64,000 nucleotides of DNA from Paracamarosporium sp. OC-R06-R3 (GCA_019828545.1 JACVRA010000175.1:310001-374000); one strand, 5' to 3'. Shown: positions 34,188 through 45,403, counted from the stretch's first letter. A program made the numbers and translations. Notes: generated by a model not told the origin, from the sequence alone.

Positions 34188-35558
34188 ATGGCGCCGTCCG
34201 GATACGAAGCTTTAAGTGATCCCAAATCCCAGATCCGACTTCTGAAACTGGAGGTTATTAAAGACAGACCTAAATGGACGATCGAATCACCTGTAGATCG
34301 TTCTTCCAACCAGGGGTTTATGATCGGTGGGACACCTGTCGAATTTGCAGCATTATCTTATGAGTGGGGTCCGGATAAAAAAACTAAAGATCTCAAAATC
34401 GACGGGGAAGTCTTCAAAGTACGAGAAAATTTGTGGCGGTTCCTCAAAAGTCTTGCAGACTACTGCAAAGACAAGCAGACACCGCGCCTGCGGGAACAAC
34501 CAGGACCACGCCTACTGAAATACTTCTGGATCGATGCCATCTGCATCAATCAGGGAAACGAAAAGGAGAAGTCGGATCAGATTCGCTTACTTGGTGAAAT
34601 TTACAAGGTAGCTACTTGCGTTATTAGTTGGCTTCGGGATACCCCTCACTCTGATGGCATGCGCTACCTCAACAATGACCCTATGGGCTACTCCATCGAT
34701 GACCCTATGGGCCGCACCAAAAAACCTGTGGAGCAAAACCACATTGCAATCAAAAACGATCTACAGGCACTGTTGGACAAAACTTATTGGACACGGATAT
34801 GGATGGTGCAAGAAATAGTTCTCGCACAGCAATGGTGGATCTTTTGCAGCGATAAATTCGTTGAAGGTGGAAAATTTGTCCAATTTCTCGACGCCCAACG
34901 CAAGTTTTACGCAGAGTCAGAGCTCAAAGATATCAACGCGTATAGAATTGTCGAAGAAAGGACTCAATACAAAGATGGTCACAGGTCCACACTCCTAGAG
35001 CTCTTCTGTCGGTTTTTAGATTTGGAATCTACGTACCCAGTGGACAAAATCCGAGGCCTCTTAGCTCTATGCTCAGACAATACCGAAAAAGTCGACAGAC
35101 TTCTCCGCCCCTTTTCCGACGGAAAGAAAAAGTTCGGCAGCAATCCCAAGGACAAAAGTATGATATGCGATGAGATGGTCAGACTTGCAGAGGAAGCAGG
35201 TATGAAAGAAAAGGAGGATTTGGTGTGCTGCCGAGACTTGGTGTCTGGGGTGCTCGGCGTGAACCTGAACTTTCTAGCCACGAAGCTTGAGACGTACTTT
35301 GATGAAAAGAAGCGGTCTGGATTATTTGCTGAATCTCAGATCGGTACGCAAGAAGTCCAAAATGAAGCCGGTAATCGTCGACGTTTTCCATCAAGCGCAC
35401 GGATTCACCGTAAAGATCAAAGTACCGCGAAGGCCCACCACAAATCTATGAGATCTGGTCCGAGACTGAATGATCGTTCCGAAAGCAGTACAGAGCCTCA
35501 TTCTGACAGACACAACGGAGATAGAGGCCCGACGGGAAGTCAACCACCCTTAACTTGA
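34188..35558 (+). CDS. HET-domain protein (heterokaryon incompatibility type)
   Basis: Single exon of 456 residues from ATG 34188; an upstream in-frame ATG at 34140 would add 16 hydrophobic residues and is less likely. The HET domain has its three canonical blocks: FAALSYEWG (residues about 53-61), YFWIDAICINQGNEKEKSDQI (about 112-132) and WTRIWMVQEIVLAQ (around 200). A region DLESTYPVDKIRGLLALCSD follows, the usual post-HET segment. The C-terminal 120 residues are polar and probably disordered. Compared with many HET proteins (600-800 residues) it is short. It sits between a HET-NLR and the SesB-type pair, so it likely belongs to the same incompatibility island. Confidence 0.88.
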   Translation: MAPSGYEALSDPKSQIRLLKLEVIKDRPKWTIESPVDRSSNQGFMIGGTPVEFAALSYEWGPDKKTKDLKIDGEVFKVRENLWRFLKSLADYCKDKQTPRLREQPGPRLLKYFWIDAICINQGNEKEKSDQIRLLGEIYKVATCVISWLRDTPHSDGMRYLNNDPMGYSIDDPMGRTKKPVEQNHIAIKNDLQALLDKTYWTRIWMVQEIVLAQQWWIFCSDKFVEGGKFVQFLDAQRKFYAESELKDINAYRIVEERTQYKDGHRSTLLELFCRFLDLESTYPVDKIRGLLALCSDNTEKVDRLLRPFSDGKKKFGSNPKDKSMICDEMVRLAEEAGMKEKEDLVCCRDLVSGVLGVNLNFLATKLETYFDEKKRSGLFAESQIGTQEVQNEAGNRRRFPSSARIHRKDQSTAKAHHKSMRSGPRLNDRSESSTEPHSDRHNGDRGPTGSQPPLT

Positions 35559-35894
35559 TGTAGAATTTACTTCTCTTCGCCACCAAGTTTTAGCGTATGA
35601 AGAAAGCGGTACTTCAAAGTCTGAGCCTCTTACCGGAGAATTTCGGCAGGGTAAGAAACTTCGGGAAGCTTTTTTCTAGTATCTTCTGTATTTCACCTTC
35701 TTTTCCTACTTTTCTTATCGCACATGTGCTGTACTTCAAATACTGGATAGCGCAATTGGCTGCATGGAATTGTGGGTACGATCCTGAGGGTAATGTAATT
35801 TAGGTGTTCAACTACAATCTCCTAGAGAAGCATTGTGCAGTAACTGGTAGGTCAACCTGTCCGTCGTATCTTTCTTCCACTTCTACTACTTCCG
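35559..35894. other. Intergenic, convergent 3' flanks
   Basis: Spacer between the HET gene and the partner gene ends. Nothing recognised. Confidence 0.4.
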
Positions 35895-37933
35895 TTATAG
35901 GTCTTCGTTGTATCCTTCTCCTACATCTTCCGCCTCTTCTATATACGGATTACGATAGTTTGAACCCTGCAAATTACTGCATACAGAAGAACTATGGTGG
36001 GGGTTTTGCTCGTTTACAACAATGTCACTCCCTATAATTTCCGATCCGTCCTTCAGGTTTTGAGGGCATTCTTCATTGTCTGATCCACTCTTCTCAGCAC
36101 CCACCCCTTCAGACGTTGAGCCCATTTCGAAATCAGCGACAGATTCAGCCTCACAGTCTACCAAATTCGGCCCGCCAGTGCAACTATCATCTTCTTTCGA
36201 AACCGTTGTTACATCATGGTCATTGAAATTGGTAGTGAGTATAACATCGGATAGAATAGGTTCGATATGCTCGATCATGTGTTCGCTGTCCTCTGGGCCG
36301 ATTGCTTGATGTGTTACACTGGAAACAACTTCGTTGGCTGAATTTCCGTCCTCCTTATTCTCTTCACACTCTATATTGTGCGATGGAGCCCGAGTGTCAG
36401 AATTGCTGACGATGTTAATATCCACATGGTCGTCTTTTGTGCTACCACTCTCAAGACCGTCAGAATGTTCGACCTTGTTGTGGCTTTGAGCTGTCATTTG
36501 ATCTTGGTGAGAAGTATGAGCTATTCTTTTGGCTTCTTTGACGTGATATAGAACTGAGGCTAGTATGGTAGATGGTAGTGGTTGTTCGAATGTCGGTGTT
36601 TGCATGCGAAGTCTCTCGAACCATTTGAGGTACTGGAGATACATGTCGACAATAGTTTGTCTTCGATAAATCGGCTCCTTCCATATGACCGGAGCTATCC
36701 ACAAACGGTCCGTCTTTTGCACGTCCTGTAAGTTCCAAAACATAGGACACACTGGCCTATCGAACGGCGGCCGCGGAAGCGGGTTTGGCCTTGCTGGTGC
36801 TGTTCGAGAACGAGATTCGTACGGATAATCTGACGGCTTGTCATGCGCAACTCTTTTAGATGGAATCTTCACTTTGTAAGCTGGGGGGAGATAGTGTGGC
36901 CGAGCAGAGTATGGTATACGTCGCATTCTGTCTGGTCTTGAACTAAACTGAGATACGTTATGCACGGAATCTGCTGGTGGAGAGTTGTTCCAAGCTTCCC
37001 GACGATCTAGGCCGTAAGGCGAGTGTCTTGGGGGAGATGTTGGATGTGTTGAATATTGGCGTGATAAACGAAGCCTTGGCTCGAAAGAAGTAGGAAGAAA
37101 GCCAGGAGTAGATGTGTCGCTGTCGTCATCGCTTGATGATGAATTCTGGTGATCGTCGGTGTCGGTTTCTATCCTAGTCTCGGGATTATCAGAAGTTCTT
37201 GTGATAAGTCCATGAGCACGTTTTATTTGTACTCCTTTTAGTTTCGGTCTGGATTGCATCTTGCTACCCACATGTCCTGATTCTTTCGAGATCGTGGGTA
37301 CTTGAGCTGAATCGAATGCTTCACTTTCTTTCGATGGTTGAAACCTCACTTTACGATAATCCTCTCGTCTCCGTAGTGGTCGTAAGGAGCTGGACTTTGG
37401 CGGGGTGTCGTCACCAGCCACGGATTCCGCACTGGACATATAGTTGACATGGAAGTCATGACAATGAACAGTTCAATACATACCTCAATTGTGCAAGGTG
37501 GACCTTAAGCTCTTTAGAATATTTAGCTATGTGCTCGCTGCGGAACCCACTTTCCCTGAGTTCTCGTCGAAACAGACGCCATACTTCTTTGTCATCGTCT
37601 GAGTAAGTCGTGAGCTGTGACCGCACATCTTTCCGTTCTAAGAAGGCTTTCAGTGTCTTCAACAGTTCGTCAAGCTGTGGGCTGGTATTTTCTGTACTTG
37701 CTAAGGCCCCAAAATGGACTACGAGAAATCAGTATAGTGTGATAGAGCAGTAGTCTGATGGTGCTTGCATTGTGCTCCTATACTCCATTAGTATTTCAAT
37801 GATACGGGACTTGGTGGAACGGACCGATGATTTGGTTGTGATCTCCGCCTATGTTACCGGTTATTGCTCCACGATTCCAGGCGGATGCACCATGGATAGT
37901 GGCTCCATTAATGGTAGGTTTCGCTTCGTCCAT
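35895..37933 (-). CDS. Candidate partner protein with N-terminal amyloid-like motif
   Basis: Proposed exons are 37933-37825, 37718-37484 and 37431-35895, giving 626 residues. The last intron (GTATGT..CCAG) is firm; the first (GTCCGT..GTAG, 106 bases) is uncertain. Residues 8-36 are Gly/Asn/Ile-rich: NGATIHG at 9-15, RGAITGNI at 21-28, then GGDHNQ. This matches the C-terminal tail of the facing SesB-like protein. Next comes a predicted helical domain (about 38-115) containing SPQLDELLKTLKAFLERKD and a WRLFRRELRESGF stretch. The rest is long and Ser/Asp/Arg-rich except for an aromatic-rich block near residues 320-385. No NB-ARC, NACHT or enzyme domain is seen. It may act as a sensor or adaptor; function is inferred only from the shared motif and gene order. 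Confidence 0.55.
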
Positions 37934-38341
37934 GTCATGATGGACTGAATGAGAGGCTAACTTTCGCGAAGCAACAGCTGCCCGTGAGCTGCCCTTGAAC
38001 TGCAAACAAAACAGAACGTCGCGAGGCTCAGCGCAATCAGACACGTGGGTGCGGGGTTATCCACTGAATACCTCTCTTTGGCACGGTTGGTTAGTTTCGT
38101 GTGAGGCGGCCAATAAGAGTACTGTGCAAAAGTGTTCTCGTATTACATAACCCATGGTTGGGTAAATCGATAAAAAGAACAGGGGTTGTTGCAGCCAGAA
38201 GTAAGCAAACCCTAGAAACTGGTTCACCGGAATTTCAGCCTCGCCTCAAGGCATGGCATTAAAATAAGATAAGCTTCAAGGACGCCATATTAATCAAGAC
38301 TGTGAGAAGTCCCGTTCATTCTTTGCGGATAAGCCAACAGA
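37934..38341. promoter_or_regulatory. Divergent promoter of the motif-sharing pair
   Basis: 408 bases lie between the two head-to-head starts. A possible 5'-leader intron acceptor (TTTGTTTGCAG) for the minus-strand gene lies near 38000-38010. No operator is recognised. Shared control of the two genes is plausible from spacing alone. Confidence 0.35.
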
Positions 38342-39621
38342 ATGACTGATATCTTCGGACTGGGAGAACCGCTTTATAATCCACCGAATGCTGTGGCTGA
38401 GTACGTGAATATCTGTGTACAACAAGTGGGGGAGACTACCTCAAGCTTGCCACTGATGGTAGACTAGTATCGTATTCGTTCATGGTCTTGGCGGCCACAG
38501 GACCAGTACTTGGACATTCCAGCCTACAGACGATGTCCCGGTTCAAACCTTCTGGCCACAAGATCTGTTACCGCAAGTCTGCAACAATGCACGGATTTTG
38601 TCGTTTGGCTACGATTCCAGATTTGTTGACTTCTTCCCGGTCTTCAGTCGCAAAAACCTTGCAGTAGGCACAAATATAGACGATCATGGAAGTGCCTTGC
38701 TCCTGAGCTTAACTGGGCTGAGAAGCACAACAGCTTCCGTAAGTGTAGACTTAGGGTATTAAATCAGACACTCGCCAAGTAATCGATCCTAGTCCGACCG
38801 TCCGATTGTCTTCATAGCGCATAGCTTAGGAGGTTTGGTAGTTGCAAGTGCTCTTGCTAGGCACCATGGCGCGAAGGACTCGGAAAAACAACTTGTCGAT
38901 AGTGTTTGTGGTATAATATTCCTCGGAACACCATTCGAAGGCTCAGCCAAGGCTCGATGGGGTCTGACAGCTCTCCGATACCTCTCGCTCATCGCCTCAT
39001 CGAAGAAAGAAGACGTAAAAGACTTGGAAGAAAGATCCCGGAAGTTGATTGAGATCAACTCCGCGTTCTCCAAGCTGCTCAAAGACAGAGACAGAGACCG
39101 TACCAGGCGACCGCTTGAGGTTGCTTGCTTCTTCGAAGAACACCCTACCTTCGTTGCGGGGAAGAACATTGGCCTCATCGTACCAAAGAGTTCAGCTGGG
39201 TCATTGGCAGGCATTGACCCGGTACCGATCTCCGCAAATCATTCCGGCATGTGTAAGTTCGCAGGGAGTTATGCCAATGGGTATGTAATGGTCTCAGAAC
39301 TGCTTGTTGGTTGGATAAAGAGCTTGGACGAGGTTCTACCAGAGTCCATGAACGCGGTAAGGCTCCCTGAATTTGTTTGCAGCCCTAATTGCTGAACTAC
39401 GAGAATAGAGATCCGTGGTAATGGGACCGACTCACTATAATGGGCCCATCCATGGAAATACCGGCGTCATTTCGGGAAACATCTATTCGACCAAACAAGA
39501 TGGTGTACGACTTGTTGGAAGCGCTGTAAGCGAGAAATCAGAAACAAGTATTCCTGAATCAACTAATGAGCTTTACTAGAACTACTACGGTGACAGTTGG
39601 AACGGAAACAAAAACACTTAG
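38342..39621 (+). CDS. SesB-like alpha/beta hydrolase with C-terminal amyloid-like motif
   Basis: Five exons (38342-38400, 38468-38738, 38793-39356, 39409-39525, 39580-39621) give 350 residues. Exons 1-3 encode a lipase/esterase fold: DIVFVHGLGGH (oxyanion region, residues about 20-30), FIAHSLGGLVV with nucleophile Ser121, IIFLGTPFEGS, and SANHSGMCKF with probable catalytic His260. This is the SesB-type fold found fused to or beside fungal NOD-like receptors. Exons 4 and 5 add only the tail: NGPIHG (309-314), TGVISGNI (316-323), GVRLVGSANYYGD and an Asn-rich end. All four introns have clean GT..AG ends and good branch points, and the frame is kept throughout. It is divergent from the motif-bearing partner gene. 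Expected role: membrane- or lipid-directed death effector activated by templating of its tail, which is inference. Confidence 0.8.
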
Positions 39622-40774
39622 GCACATGAATCGAGGGATTAGCGCTACGACGGATGCATGAGCCAGCATAGTGCACATGGTGAACTAGTTCTGATCCCTA
39701 GATTCGCCGATGACTTGATGCATTTCTTCCTGGTCGTTGCCTCCGATGCAGCTCGAGCCTGGAGCAAATGTACCCACTCTTTCTTCCTGCGTTATGGCTT
39801 AAAAGTTTGGCATGCGCATGACTGGTGAATTAATGTATGAGAAGTCATTCGATTCCGATCGTACCCGTACATGCAAGGGCTAGAATGTTTGACGCTTGAC
39901 AAAAGCTTGTGAGAACCAAGCCGGAGAGGTGATGCTGGAGGTGTCTGGAGCGGGCGGCGTACCCAAGACGGCTTAAGGATAGCCCGTCTAGGGGATAGTT
40001 TCCGCGGAAGCGCCGACCAATATCCGATCCTGTGGGTTTTTCATAAAGCCAGGCACGCCTGGTTTTCTGCATCGCTGTACATCGCAAATTTCATCCCGGT
40101 ACGTTCTCGTAAAGTATTATCCTCTCGACGTCATAGCGTTCTGGGCAGCGCTTTGCTAGCGGTTTGATCGGATGCAGACCCGTCCGATAACGCCCTGCTC
40201 GTGACCACGCGTTACGCGCACCGAGCACTGCACATCTCGGCCAACTACATGACCATCCTGGACGACTATGGAGTACCCCAAGGGCATTTGGTGTCGATCC
40301 TCTTCAGGAAAATCCCTCAACCTTTGCGCTCATCTTCTGGCACGGCCTTTCGAACTTCCAATCAGATGCGGCTCGGCGAGAATCTCGGGAAGAACATGAT
40401 CATCGCAGAGCCTCATGTGGGCCACTAGAAGCTTCTTCGTTGTTAAGCTCCACATTTGACGCCCTTAGGATTGGGGCTGAAGCTTATGGATCCGCTTGTC
40501 TATTCCGTTTTCGTCTACTAGGCCATGTGCCTGCGACGCCCGGCAGGTTGGAGAAATCAGAATTTTGCGGTGCCCTGTTCTGGAGACTCCGCGCACTCGT
40601 CACGAGGGGTGTGGTGTGAGGAGCACCATGGGGATCTGACGTGCCCACTGAATGAAGTGGGTCTCCCCTCGGGGTTGTATAAATGGAGAAGCCCAGGGCT
40701 TACGCAACATGCGTCGCGCTTCCTCCCGTTGATCCTTCGTTTCCAACACCTCTTGCGTGAGAGCACTGCCCATC
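39622..40774. other. Intergenic at right edge of accessory island
   Basis: About 1.15 kb with no supportable gene. The 75-codon ORF at 40201-40428 lacks recognisable features. It contains the promoter of the downstream transporter gene. Confidence 0.45.
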
Positions 40775-42531
40775 ATGGACGAGAAAAACGTGCAAACCCT
40801 GGACAGCACGGCTACCACGCCTCGTAATCTCTCCAAGAACGAGATCGAGATCGCCCCCAAGGAAGGCTATGAAGCCCCCAAGGCAAGGGCTGAACAGCTC
40901 GAGAATGCACGTGGCGATGAATCAGACAACCTGATCCACGACCTCGAAAGAGAGCTCGAACAGACTGGCTACAAGAAGGGCTTCCTTGACATGGAGTTCA
41001 AGAACACGAAGCACTTTACGTGGATCTTGGTAGCTTTCGCCTCCATGGGAGGCCTACTGTCTGGTCTGGACCAGAGTTTGATTTCCGGTGCAAACTTGAC
41101 GCTGCCAAAGGCCCTCAACTTCACGGACCAGGAAAACTCCTTGGTCAATTCTGGAATGCCCCTTGGAGGTAAGTCTGACGATGACGACTACCATATGCTT
41201 AGCTAATCATCGCTGCAGCTGTCGCCGGTGCTTTCCTTATCTCGCCATGCAACGAATACTTCGGTCGACGATGGGCTATCATTATCTCTTGCATCTTGTA
41301 CACGGTCGGCGCTGCGCTTGAAGCTGGTGCCATCAGCTTCGGCATGATGGTCGCAGGACGAGTTATCCTAGGAGCGGGTGTCGGTCTCGAAGGTGGAACT
41401 GTCCCAGTCTACGTCGCAGAAACCGTCGAGGCCCGGATGCGAGGTAACCTGGTTTCGCTTTACCAGTTCATGATCGCTCTCGGCGAGGTTCTCGGCTATG
41501 CTGTTGCCGCCATGTTCATCACCGTCGACGGTAGCTGGCGTTACATCCTCGGCAGCTCGCTCGTCTTCAGTACCATCATGGGTGTCGGCATTCTCTTCAT
41601 GCCCGAGTCGCCACGATTCCTCATGCACAAGGGCCAGACTCTCGAGGCTTTCAAGGTCTGGAAACGCATTCGAGGTGTCGAGACCCGCGAAGCGCGAGAG
41701 GAATTCTTCATCATGAAGATCAGCACCGAGACAGAGGAGGCCGAAGTCGCCGCTGGCCGCACCAACAAGTTCCCCTGGATGGATTTCTTCACCAAGCCTC
41801 GTGCTCGCCGGGCCATCATCTACGCCAACATCATGATCTTCCTCGGTCAATTCACGGGAATCAACGCAATCATGTACTACATGAGTGTTCTCATGAGCCA
41901 GGTCGGCTTCGACACTTACGATGCTACCTACATGTCCCTGGTAGGAGGTGGAGCCCTTCTCATCGGTACCATTCCCGCCATCTTCCTTATGGAAACCTGC
42001 GGACGTCGTTTCTGGGCTATTGCCATGTTGCCGGGTTTCTTCGTTGGTCTTGTCCTCGTCGGTGTCAGCTACCATCTGAACACCCTTTCCGCACAGCTGG
42101 GTGTCTACCTGAGCGGTCTCATCCTCTACGAGCTCTTCTTCGGTTCGTACGCTGCGCTCACCTGGGTCATTCCCTCCGAAGTCTACCCCACCTACCTGCG
42201 TTCGTACGGCATGACCACCTCCACCGGCTGGCTCTTCCTCTCTTCCTTCATCGTCACCTACAACTTCACCGGCATGCAGAACGCCATGACCAAGACTGGT
42301 CTCTCGCTCGGTTTCTACGGCGGTATTGCGGTGCTCGGCTGGTTCTACCAGATCTTCTTCATGCCTGAGACCAAGGACTTGACGCTTGAGGAGATCGACC
42401 AGCTCTTCCAGAAGCCGACGAGCCAGTTGGTCAAGGAGAACGCGAAGAGCGCGGCGGGCGTCACGAACGACCTGCTCCACTTCCGCTTCCACAAGGTTTT
42501 CATCCAGAACAACCGTCGTGGTGCTGCGTAG
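40775..42531 (+). CDS. Sugar-porter family MFS transporter
   Basis: Two exons (40775-41168 and 41219-42531; 50-base intron) give 568 residues. A long charged cytosolic N-terminus (about 90 residues) leads to twelve hydrophobic spans. Family signatures are GLDQSLISGA in TM1, NEYFGRRWA, VYVAETVEARMRGNL, PESPRFL after TM6, GQFTGINAIMYY in TM7, METCGRRF and PETKDLTLEEIDQLF after TM12. These define a proton-coupled hexose/polyol-type porter; the substrate cannot be told. The first codon of the longer open frame is GTG, so ATG 40775 is used. Codon choice is strongly C-ending, as in highly expressed genes. Confidence 0.9.
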
Positions 42532-43734
42532 GTGAATATACGGTTTCGGGGAAAGGAGATGCGAGCTGAAAATGGTGATAAAGTGGTTGGATGTTTGCTT
42601 GTTGATCTGTAGCGAATACCCTTGAGTTTTATGCTGTGCATGATATAGACGATAGACGCAATAATTGGAACGATGAATCGCATGATTATCTGAGAACAGT
42701 CCTACCCTGCCTCGCTCATCCCACACGCCATAGTGCTTTGTCATTACCACTACTAGCTACAGCTGAATCTTCACTCATTATCCACTCAGCTTGTCTCAAA
42801 CTTGCAAACATAACTCCTGCCACAATGTGTCTCTGGGGCGTATACCTACCCCCCATCCCATCCCCATCCCCATCCCCAACCCATCTCCACACTCCACGCT
42901 CCACACTCCACACCCCGCGCCCCCCACACACCCTCACCTCTCCCTCCCAACCCCCAACCACACAACCACACAACCACACAACCACACCCTCATACACCAC
43001 CACAACGTGCACACTACCTCTACCCACGTGGCGCAACACACTTCATCCGCCCGACGCCTCACCCGCTCGCTCGCGGCGGGCGCGCGGGGAAGCCAATTTA
43101 GCGGGGTCTTAGCGGGGTCGGGCCGCGCCTTGTTCGTTCGTTTGGCATGTTTCGCGGGTGTTGAGTGTGTGTTTCCTGGTAGGGTTGGGTTGGGTTAAGG
43201 TGGGATGGCTGTGTGGGGGATGGGTGGTATGGGGTGTTGGTTGATTTATGGGGAGGGGGTGGTAGGATTAGTAGGGTGGATATGGTATGGTGGCAGTGGT
43301 AGGGTAGGGTGATTTGAGTAGATGGTTAGGTGGTGACGTTGTGGTTTGAGATGCTGAGGCCACTCTCGAGTGTTGATGTACTGTGATTTGGTGTTAGAGG
43401 TACATGATTTGAGCGGTTTCTTAGGATGATGAATTTATATTTCAAGGACTGAAGTGAAGTCTCAATTACACGACACATTTCACCTGCATACCGTCCTGGT
43501 TACGCTCTAGCCCATTCATCAAGTCACCAATATGAACTCGAAGTCTCAAAAAGATCTAATAGCGTATTACACTGAGTTACAGCAGGCTATACTACGCGGG
43601 ACAAACGACGCGCCCTACCAGTCCGCAAGGAGACCCATCCATTATCGCTCAGGCTTTAATCCCAATATATAACCGACATATGGTGTTGTACCTCCACTAT
43701 GTAATCTATACATTACCCCTCCAGATGCAAATCA
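42532..43734. other. Intergenic with strong strand-composition switch
   Basis: No gene is supported. It contains the C-rich tract listed separately, followed by G/T-rich sequence from about 43165 to 43345. Confidence 0.5.
42845..43015 (+). repeat. C/A-rich simple-sequence tract
   Basis: Imperfect CCCCAT, CTCCACA and ACAACCAC units run for about 170 bases with almost no G. They encode only low-complexity ORFs and read as simple sequence. Confidence 0.8.
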
Positions 43735-45403
43735 TCACTCCAAAACCGTCCGCTTCTGCGACTCAAAGCTATTCCGCCTGCCCCAATTCCTGGGCTGCCT
43801 TTTCAAAAATGCGCCGACGCTACCCAGGTACCCCTCATGCCTGAGGAAATATGCTTGCTTGCTGCCCTTGGACCAAAACCGGATGGCATAAGAAAGCGTG
43901 TGCATAGTCTGCGCGTGGCCGCCAATGAACGAGCCACCGAAATAAATCTTCTCGAGATTGTGCTTCTCGGCGTGGAGGTACGCAATTTGGCCGATGTTAT
44001 TGGACACGGCGTACAAGAGCGAACGGGAAATGTCTTCGGAGCGGAACTTGGCGGGCGAGTGCGGGACCTCCGAGGAGCCTGCGACGTGGTCGTGTTCTGA
44101 GTAGTGCGACGAAGAGTCGCCGTTGCAGCCGTCTTCTGCTTCCCGCTCGGCTGCGCGCTTCATCTTGTAGACCTTGCCGAAGGAGCTGGCGATGTGGGTG
44201 CTCTTGAGACCAATCTTGTTGTAGCCAGCACCGTAGATGTCGCCCACCAGAAGGTCTACCGAGGAGTTGTCTCCCTTCTCTGCAAGCTTCAGCATGTCGT
44301 CGAAGTTGCGAGCGCCCGTCAGCAGGGACAGCAATCCCCAGAGTGTTCCACCACCCAGTGATGTACCTCCTATACGCTCGTATTGTCGTGGTCCCGAGAC
44401 CTTGACCATGGAAACGCCGGACCCGATGTTGACGAGGAGGTAGGGATATATGGACGGGGGCTGTGGCGGGAAGGGTATGAAGTCCATCGGAGACTCCTCG
44501 TGGTATGTGAAGACCTCATTTGGGATCTCAGTGATGAAGAAATCGAGACCTGTGGAATATCTATGTTAGCCGGCTGCGTGCTATACGCTTGAACCATGCA
44601 CCGCACCTATAATGAGGCATTCCATCTCATCCTCCCGTATGACTTCCACCCCCAGCGCCTCCCGTATCTTGTCGTAGAACTTGAAAGCTCCTCCACCCGT
44701 CGCCATTACGCAGAGCTCATCCGGTGCCGAGCCATTGAGCCGCCGGTGGTCGGCCTGCAGCTTGCGCATAAACTCGATGCATGAGTCTATCCGATCCGTC
44801 TCGAACTTGAGGAAGTTCAATCGGCCGCCTATGGAGCTTTCTTCGGGTTCGCGGCTGAAGTAGACGAGTTTGGCGAGGGAGCCCCCAATCTATGAGCCTT
44901 GTTAGCGGAGACGCGGGGGTTGGCATCAGGGAATTTCCCACATCGACAGCCACATGACTGACTACAGCCGTATGGTTTGGCAGCCGGATATCTCGCGGGT
45001 CGTGCTCGTAGTCCTCGCTGCGAGGCGTCACGGGCTCGTCGTCGACGATGAAGGCGCCCTGGACGTTGATGCGCACATTGCCAGGGTGCAGGATGGTGTC
45101 GTAGAGATCCGACTGGGCCGTGGCGCGTCGCGGGCGCGTAGCGTCACCAGCAGATACTACGAACGCAGCAGGCGTAGCTCCAACACTCCCGGAATCGCCC
45201 GCCGTGGGGTCCGGGTGAGTGCTGGATGGCGACATGGATGCGCGGGGGCTTGGCTGCAGCCTCGCCCTCTTTGTTCCTCGACGATGGAGGCCGCTCAAAC
45301 GACGCCGAACTCTGTGCGCTTGCGATGTGAAATACGAGGTGGGCAGAAAGGGAGTGTTGAGCGACGCCGCGGATAGCGGAGGAGACGTCCCTACGGTTTC
45401 CAT
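43735..45403 (-). CDS. Pantothenate kinase (eukaryotic type II)
   Basis: Three exons (45403-44942, 44889-44607, 44549-43735) give 519 residues. The enzyme phosphorylates pantothenate, the first step of CoA synthesis. Visible motifs are the ATP loop VDIGGSLAKLVYFS made across the first intron, ATGGGAFKF, DFFITEIPNEVFTY, NIGSGVSMVKV, RIGGTSLGGGTLWGL and FGGSFIGGH, all in family order. The N-terminal 130 residues are a Ser/Pro/Arg-rich extension beyond the conserved fold, longer than I expect. An acidic, Ser-rich insertion follows KMKRAAERE. The first donor, GTGGGA, is weak but the join is unambiguous from the protein. Confidence 0.92.

Noticed and set aside
37796..38044. Stand-alone small protein starting at GTG 38044
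   Set aside because: The first codon is GTG with no ATG upstream in frame; the ATG at 37933 begins exactly before the shared motif and is preferred.
40201..40428. 75-codon ORF as a separate gene
   Set aside because: No domain, odd composition and no supporting signals; treated as intergenic.
41368..42750. 460-codon antisense ORF over the sugar transporter
   Set aside because: It is the reverse-strand shadow of a gene with strongly C-ending codons; its product is acidic and repetitive with no domain, and the sense strand encodes a full MFS protein.
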